From Billgrantia montanilacus (GTDB lineage Bacteria; Pseudomonadota; Gammaproteobacteria; Pseudomonadales; Halomonadaceae), in the NCBI RefSeq assembly GCF_003336675.1, contig NZ_QPII01000012.1, positions 1 through 64,000 on the forward strand: a stretch of 64,000 nucleotides of DNA, given 5' to 3'. This document shows positions 60,801 through 64,000 of the stretch, piece after piece. Position 1 is the stretch's first letter. Every line of letters starts with the position of its first letter. A program made the translations under genes and the position numbers. Under the pieces are notes generated by a model that searched no databases, was not told where the DNA came from, and saw only the letters and a list, made by a program, of their open reading frames with translations.

Positions 60801-61462
60801 TGCACCATGGCGCGGCTGGAGGCCACGCCGTCGTCGCCCACGTCCTCGATGAGCGCCCGCCAGAGGGCCGGCTGCCAACGCTGGGTGTCGGGAAGCGCCT
60901 GGGCCTGGCCGCGGGCGGAGATCAGCACGTCCTCGCCGCGGCCCCAGGCGTCGAGCCAGTCGGCGCGGTAGACCTGGTACTGGTCAAACAGGTCGGCCAG
61001 GCGCTCGGCGAGCTGGTGGTGCTTGCGCAGGTCGCTGTCGCCTTCGAGGAAGCGGCGCAGCGGGGCGAATTCGTCCCGCGGCATCAGCTCGGGCAGCAGG
61101 CGCAGCAGCCGCCATATCAGATGCGACTTGTCGAAGGGCGAGGTGGCCGGCACCGCGTTGGGGTCGCCTTCCACGTGGTTGAGCACCGCGCGGTAGGCCT
61201 GCCACAGGAAGCGCGCCGGCAGGGTGACATCCAGCGCGGCGGCGATGCCGCTGCCGCCGTCGGCCTCGTCGGCGGCCAGCGCCAGCTTCATCCACTGGCC
61301 GATGCCGTTGCTCTGCACCAGGATCGTCTCGTTCTCCAGCGGCGCCAGCGGGTGGCGCTTCATCCACTCCACCGCCACGCCGCGCAGGTCCTCCAGGCGG
61401 TTGCCGTGAACGACCATGAAGCCTGGGGTGAGGGCATTCTCCTGGGGGGCGGCGAACGGCAT
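57818..61462 (-). CDS. recC: Exodeoxyribonuclease V subunit gamma
   Basis: RecC recognises Chi and holds RecB and RecD. The protein (1214 residues) begins with the family segment MVVHGNRLEDLRGVAVEWMK and NETILVQSNGIGQWMKLALA, and contains the inactive helicase-like domains with FGISSLPQQSLEALAAIARC, VMVPDIDHYAPHVQAVFGQY, RVCLLGMNDGDYPRSQPPMD and WVGRSIVDNAEKPPSVLVGQ. AAGGA precedes ATG 61462. It is the first gene of the recCBD operon. Confidence 0.93.
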   Translation of the reverse strand: MPFAAPQENALTPGFMVVHGNRLEDLRGVAVEWMKRHPLAPLENETILVQSNGIGQWMKLALAADEADGGSGIAAALDVTLPARFLWQAYRAVLNHVEGDPNAVPATSPFDKSHLIWRLLRLLPELMPRDEFAPLRRFLEGDSDLRKHHQLAERLADLFDQYQVYRADWLDAWGRGEDVLISARGQAQALPDTQRWQPALWRALIEDVGDDGVASSRAMVHRRFLEAARQLDGDNRPAGLPRRVMVFGISSLPQQSLEALAAIARCSQVVLCVHNPCQHYWADIIEHKDLLRAQRYRQQRKAGMPARLDVLGDGDGEESLHLHAQPLLAAWGKQGRDYLRLLDEHDDAQQYERLFAADSLRIDLFEPFVREGDGRLLQQLQDDIRELRPLHETRDTWPAVDPSRDDSIVFHAAHSPQREVEILHDQLLAAFSADPSLKPRDVIVMVPDIDHYAPHVQAVFGQYQRGQLDRDDPRYIPFTLSDQGSRHRLPLLIALEKLLRLPELRLSVSDLLDMIDVPALRARFGIKEDDVPTLRRWIEGAGIRWGLNAGQRGSLDLPQGMEQNTWAFGLRRLLLGYAVGEAASGPWQGIEPFDDIGGLEAALAGPLAALLETLEAQWRTLREPTDVAGWVQRLRALLEASFLADTPEDSLMLAQLEQTLQEWQESAEEAGLTRDLPLSVVREHWLGQIDESSLSQRFMAGAVNFATLMPMRAIPFKRVCLLGMNDGDYPRSQPPMDFDLMNGDYRPGDRSRREDDRYLFLEALLSAREQLYVSWVGRSIVDNAEKPPSVLVGQLRDHLQAGWRIADKEERNGSELLDSLTTAHPLQPFSRTYFPAEAQLAQRDVSARRLFTYAHEWRDVHGEATLAEAAPLDLEAYKQDTPLTLAQLGNFLRDPARAFFTTRLKVFLEREDIVSLDHEPFALDGLANWQLQDLLIREQRRAVDEGQDRMPAMLATLDRLQGQGVLAMGAFGERMREQLTEPMPELFEAYEAALDEWPHAIEEPQPVQLNVPGAPPLEDWLDELRRDPEGNRCRLVLVSSSLIKKGKYHWQHILRHWVAHLAGHLEGQAMTTQLLSKAGHVTLPPLDPELARDHLREIVKTWQAGMREPLPLACDTAFVWLSKLGTPESERDSDAWHAARKTYEGDDYNAGEVGRNAYLAHRWPTFTRLYEARQDRLGFAELTERLLAPVHLAVKGDKKESGKKTEEKKAGSTQ

Positions 61463-61545
61463 GGCGGGTCCTTGCTCGGGAGATGAGGCAAGGCCTCATG
61501 GTGCCGCAAAAGCGTAGGCGGATAAACGCGGCTGATGCATGAAGA

Positions 61546-61588
61546 TTCGCATGCGGAGTTAATTTTTACTATAGTTCATATGCGGACT
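61546..61588 (+). promoter_or_regulatory. Promoter and operator repeats of the Xre/RES module
   Basis: TTCGCA (61546-61551), an 18-bp spacer and TATAGT (61570-61575) form a likely promoter. ATGCGGAGT (61551-61559) and ATGCGGACT (61580-61588) are direct repeats 29 bp apart that bracket the -10 box, as expected for autorepression by the Xre antitoxin. Confidence 0.55.
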
Positions 61589-61611
61589 GTCATTCCCGCA
61601 GGAGCAAACCC

Positions 61612-62013
61612 ATGAACGCTGAACAGCAGCTCGAACGCCCCGATACGGCCAGCCCCGAAGCCGGTCGTGTGGCCTTGAAGTTCTTCTTCAATGTCATGGG
61701 GCTATGGGGTTGTACACCCGCCCAGCAACGCATCCTGCTGGGCAGTATCGGCAATACCACCTACCACAAGTACAAGAAGCTGCCTCAAGTCCGACTGCCA
61801 CATGACACCCTGGAGCGAATCTCCTACCTCATGGGGATTCACAAGGCGCTGCGCATCCTCTTCAGCAACAGCCCCGACAAGGCCTACGAATGGGTACACA
61901 AGGCGAATGTCGCAGCGCCGTTCAATGGGCAATCGGCCCTCGAGTACATGCTGCATGGGCGCGTGGTGGACCTGGCGGATACCCGTCGCTACCTGGACAG
62001 TGTCCGGGGATGA
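61612..62013 (+). CDS. Xre/MbcA/ParS-family antitoxin
   Basis: The 133-residue protein has an N-terminal HTH-like part (FFFNVMGLWGCTPAQQRILL, GSIGNTTYHKYKKLPQVRLP) and the C-terminal toxin-binding domain (ERISYLMGIHKALRILFSNS, AYEWVHKANVAAPFNGQSAL, YMLHGRVVDLADTRRYLDSV). It neutralises the RES toxin encoded next and probably represses the operon. CAGGAGCAAACCC precedes the ATG, and the stop overlaps the toxin start (ATGA). Confidence 0.9.
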   Translation: MNAEQQLERPDTASPEAGRVALKFFFNVMGLWGCTPAQQRILLGSIGNTTYHKYKKLPQVRLPHDTLERISYLMGIHKALRILFSNSPDKAYEWVHKANVAAPFNGQSALEYMLHGRVVDLADTRRYLDSVRG

Positions 62014-62699
62014 GCGGGGTGGAGACCTGCCTGCCGGCGTGGCGAAATGCCTTTCGTATCATCAACAGCGCCTATCCGCCGATCGCGGTATTCGAGGACA
62101 CCCTGGATCCGGAAGACCTGGCGCTGGCCTTTGCCATCGAGGCGATGACCAACGACAGGTTGCTCGAGGAGGGTGGACAACTGAATCGTGTGCCGCCCCA
62201 TGATCGTGTCGCGGGCCCCGGCTGTTCTCCCATCATGGCGGCTTTCACTCACATCGGCCGGCCTTCGCGCTTCACCGACGGTAGCTACGGGGTCTACTAC
62301 TGCGCCAGCACACTGGATGCGGCGATTGCCGAGACCCGCTTTCACATGGCCGAGTTTCTGGCGGCGACCCGCGAGGCCACCGTCGAAATCACCATGCGGA
62401 CCTATATCAACACCGTTACCCGGGCGCTGCACGATGTGCGAGTGGGTTACCCCGAGCTGCACGATCCGGCCCCGGCCACCTATCCTCGGGGGCAGGCGTT
62501 CGCTGCGCGTCTCAGGGCGGAAGGAACATGGGGCGTTCTCTACAACAGCGTCAGGCAGCCGGGGCACGAGTGCTCGGCGGTGCTGCGCCCACCGGCGCTG
62601 AGCATTCCCGTTCAGGGCCCGCATCTTCGCTATGTGTGGGATGGCAGGGCGCAGGCCGTTACCCATGTCCTGGAAATCACCGAGTACCGGAGAGGCTGA
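62010..62699 (+). CDS. RES-domain toxin (NAD+ degrading)
   Basis: RES toxins degrade cellular NAD+. The name-giving Arg, Glu and Ser are present: GRPSRFTDGSYGVYYCA, AIAETRFHMAEF and YNSVRQPGHECSAVL. The N-terminal part FRIINSAYPPIAVFEDTLDP is usual. Start 62010 overlaps the antitoxin stop; the longer frame to 61890 only overlaps the antitoxin gene. 229 residues, normal length, no visible defect. Confidence 0.9.
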   Translation: MSGVETCLPAWRNAFRIINSAYPPIAVFEDTLDPEDLALAFAIEAMTNDRLLEEGGQLNRVPPHDRVAGPGCSPIMAAFTHIGRPSRFTDGSYGVYYCASTLDAAIAETRFHMAEFLAATREATVEITMRTYINTVTRALHDVRVGYPELHDPAPATYPRGQAFAARLRAEGTWGVLYNSVRQPGHECSAVLRPPALSIPVQGPHLRYVWDGRAQAVTHVLEITEYRRG

Positions 62700-62739
62700 A
62701 TTGACCGCTGTCATTGCGGTGTGCGGAGCGGCATCTCTA

Positions 62740-63129
62740 CTACTCTCGCTCTCGCCGTAGCACCATGCCGGCGTGATAGAGCACGTCGTCGATGAATTCG
62801 CCGTCGGCGGTGAAGCCGGTGTCGTCCCAGTACTCGATGGTGTTGCCGGTCACGCGGTAGCGGCCCTGATAGGCGCTTTCGCGTTCGCCGCGGGCTTCGT
62901 CGTAGCGGTTATTCGGCAGGAGTTCGTGGCGTATGTGGCCATCGTCGGTGACCCACATGCCGACGTAGGGGTGATCTGCCATGGTGTCATCTCCGGTTGC
63001 GCTGGCAGCCTTCCCCAACTGGGGAAGCGCTGCGACGGTGGCCAGGGCCAGGGCCAGGGCCAGGGCCAGGCCCAGGGCCAGGCCCAGGCCCAGAAGCGTG
63101 GACCTGGCTTGCGTGGTATGCACGGTCAT
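62740..63129 (-). CDS. Atu4866-family exported protein with repeat-encoded signal peptide
   Basis: The C-terminal 80 residues (ADHPYVGMWVTDDGHIRHEL, NNRYDEARGERESAYQGRYR, IEYWDDTGFTADGEF, LYHAGMVLRRE) match the Atu4866 family, a small lipocalin-like domain of unknown role. The N-terminal signal peptide has the core LGLGLALGLALALALALA, coded by GGCCAG-type hexamer repeats. ATG 63129 follows GAGGAAACCCG. It lies 25 bases behind the SDR gene on the same strand; Atu4866-like genes often accompany short-chain dehydrogenases. Confidence 0.8.
   Translation of the reverse strand: MTVHTTQARSTLLGLGLALGLALALALALATVAALPQLGKAASATGDDTMADHPYVGMWVTDDGHIRHELLPNNRYDEARGERESAYQGRYRVTGNTIEYWDDTGFTADGEFIDDVLYHAGMVLRRERE
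63040..63092 (-). repeat. Hexanucleotide repeat in a signal-peptide coding region
   Basis: About nine copies of GGCCAG or GGCCCA in the plus orientation code for alternating Leu-Ala/Leu-Gly in the signal peptide core. Loss or gain of a unit keeps the frame and changes the core by two residues. Confidence 0.85.
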
Positions 63130-63154
63130 CGGGTTTCCTCGGCAGCGGCTGTGC

Positions 63155-63874
63155 TCATGCGCTGGCGGTGGGACGAACCACGATCTCGCTGGTGTCCACG
63201 TCGTCGGGCTGGGCGATGACATGGGCGATAGCCGCGGCAATGGCCTCGGGCTTGAGCGCGATCTGGCGGTAGGCTTCCATCGCTTCGGCGGCGCTGGCAT
63301 CGGTGATGCTGTCGGCCAGCTCCGACTCCACGACGCCGGGATAGACGCAGGTGACGCGCAGCTTGTCGTTCTCCTGGCGCAGCCCGTCGGAAATGGCCCG
63401 TACGGCATACTTGGTCGCGCAGTAGACGGCGCCGGTGGGCACCACGTAGAGGCCGCCGATGGAGGAGATGTTGATCACTTGTCCGCTGCCCTGGGCGTGC
63501 ATGGTGGGCAGTACGGCGGCGATGCCGTGCAGCACGCCGCGGATGTTGACGTCGATCATGCGGTCCCACTCGTCGAGCTTGAGCGAGGCCAGGGGCGAGA
63601 GCGGCATCACGCCGGCATTGTTGATGATCACGTCGATGCGGCCATGGATCTTCAGCGCGGCATCGGCGAAGGCCTGCACGTCTTGCCGCTGGGTGACGTC
63701 CAGCGCGCGGTAGTCCGCGCTGCCGCCTTCGGCACGAATGGCCTGCGCCAGCATTTCCAGCCTGTCGGTGCGGCGCGCGCCGATGACCAGTCGATGGTCC
63801 TGGCTTGCCAGTAACCGTGCGGTGGCTTCGCCAATGCCGCTGCTGGCGCCGGTGAGAAGAATGACTTTGCTCAT
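63155..63874 (-). CDS. Short-chain dehydrogenase/reductase (YdfG/clavulanate-dehydrogenase-like)
   Basis: A 239-residue SDR with ILLTGASSGIGEATARLLAS, the NNAGVMPLSPLA motif, the Ser of NISSIGGLYVVP and catalytic Y-x3-K in YCATKYAVRAIS. NADP preference is suggested by the basic residues in GARRTDRLE. Substrate unknown. It is the first gene of a two-gene unit with the Atu4866-like gene. The remaining 126 bases to the window end show no gene. Confidence 0.9.
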   Translation of the reverse strand: MSKVILLTGASSGIGEATARLLASQDHRLVIGARRTDRLEMLAQAIRAEGGSADYRALDVTQRQDVQAFADAALKIHGRIDVIINNAGVMPLSPLASLKLDEWDRMIDVNIRGVLHGIAAVLPTMHAQGSGQVINISSIGGLYVVPTGAVYCATKYAVRAISDGLRQENDKLRVTCVYPGVVESELADSITDASAAEAMEAYRQIALKPEAIAAAIAHVIAQPDDVDTSEIVVRPTASA

Positions 63875-64000
63875 TAGAGAAGGACTCCGTATCGGTGGCT
63901 TGTGATGACTCTCTCGCTGGGCTCGGATGATCGATCCTTGAACGTGTTCATGAGCAAGAGTGTCGTTGTGACAAGCCTAGGGAGCCGCCGGAAAAGCCGA

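Noticed and set aside
58259..61486. Long plus-strand frames opposite recC (58259-59947 and 60002-61486)
   Set aside because: RecC is unmistakable on the minus strand; the opposing frames are shadows of G+C-rich codons.

Overview
The window looks like a chromosomal segment of a moderately halophilic gammaproteobacterium, most probably Halomonas or a close relative of the Halomonadaceae. The evidence is high G+C with acidic proteins, a complete recC-recB-recD operon, a phasin, a TRAP uptake system, a fused dipeptide-type ABC ATPase and many small stress or detoxification genes. The genus is an inference from gene content and protein style, not from a marker gene. No rRNA, tRNA, CRISPR array or intact transposase was seen.

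Layout. 1-5.5 kb: the 3' part of an OmpA-family protein with 14-residue tandem repeats, then four tightly packed genes for exported or membrane proteins of unknown role (a trypsin-like protein with SH3-type tail, two secreted proteins, a two-TM protein). 5.5-6.3 kb: two damaged genes, a half GFA protein and a chemoreceptor with its middle deleted. 6.4-7.9 kb: an NCS2 purine permease. 8.2-19.5 kb: one-carbon and acyl-CoA metabolism. A DmdA-type tetrahydrofolate methyltransferase lies with a frameshifted MetV-like gene, purU and folD on the minus strand; OsmC, enoyl-CoA hydratase, acyl-CoA ligase, an intact MetV-like gene and MetF follow on the plus strand. Together these could strip a methyl group onto tetrahydrofolate, oxidise it to formate and activate the remaining acid as a CoA ester. 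19.5-32.8 kb: regulators, an MFS carrier, phasin, YHS protein, aldehyde dehydrogenase, dienelactone hydrolase, ADP-ribosylglycohydrolase, a DsbA-type oxidoreductase, a MntA/HepT toxin-antitoxin pair, a nucleosidase-like protein and small proteins.

33-46 kb holds two transport operons. The first, on the minus strand, joins a peptide-type ABC importer to a HAD phosphatase and a metallophosphoesterase beside a divergent LysR gene. The second joins a DctPQM TRAP transporter to a D-Ala-D-Ala dipeptidase behind another LysR gene. 46-51 kb: a short-chain dehydrogenase, a broken DUF6544-type gene, then an A+T-rich insert with a glycine-rich coiled-coil/winged-helix protein, an OLD-like AAA+TOPRIM ATPase with a frameshift in a T7 run, and a small HTH protein. 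I regard this as a probable defence module lying directly against recBCD. 51-61.5 kb: recD, recB and recC; recD carries three 81-bp repeats in frame and recB carries a palindromic element in frame. 61.6-64 kb: an Xre/RES toxin-antitoxin pair, an Atu4866-like secreted protein with a hexanucleotide-repeat signal peptide, and a second short-chain dehydrogenase.

The best candidates for undescribed biology are the A+T-rich module at 47.7-51.1 kb, the repeat-carrying recBCD genes and the exported four-gene cluster at 2.2-5.5 kb. A recurrent theme is recent gene decay: at least eight truncated, deleted or frameshifted genes are visible.
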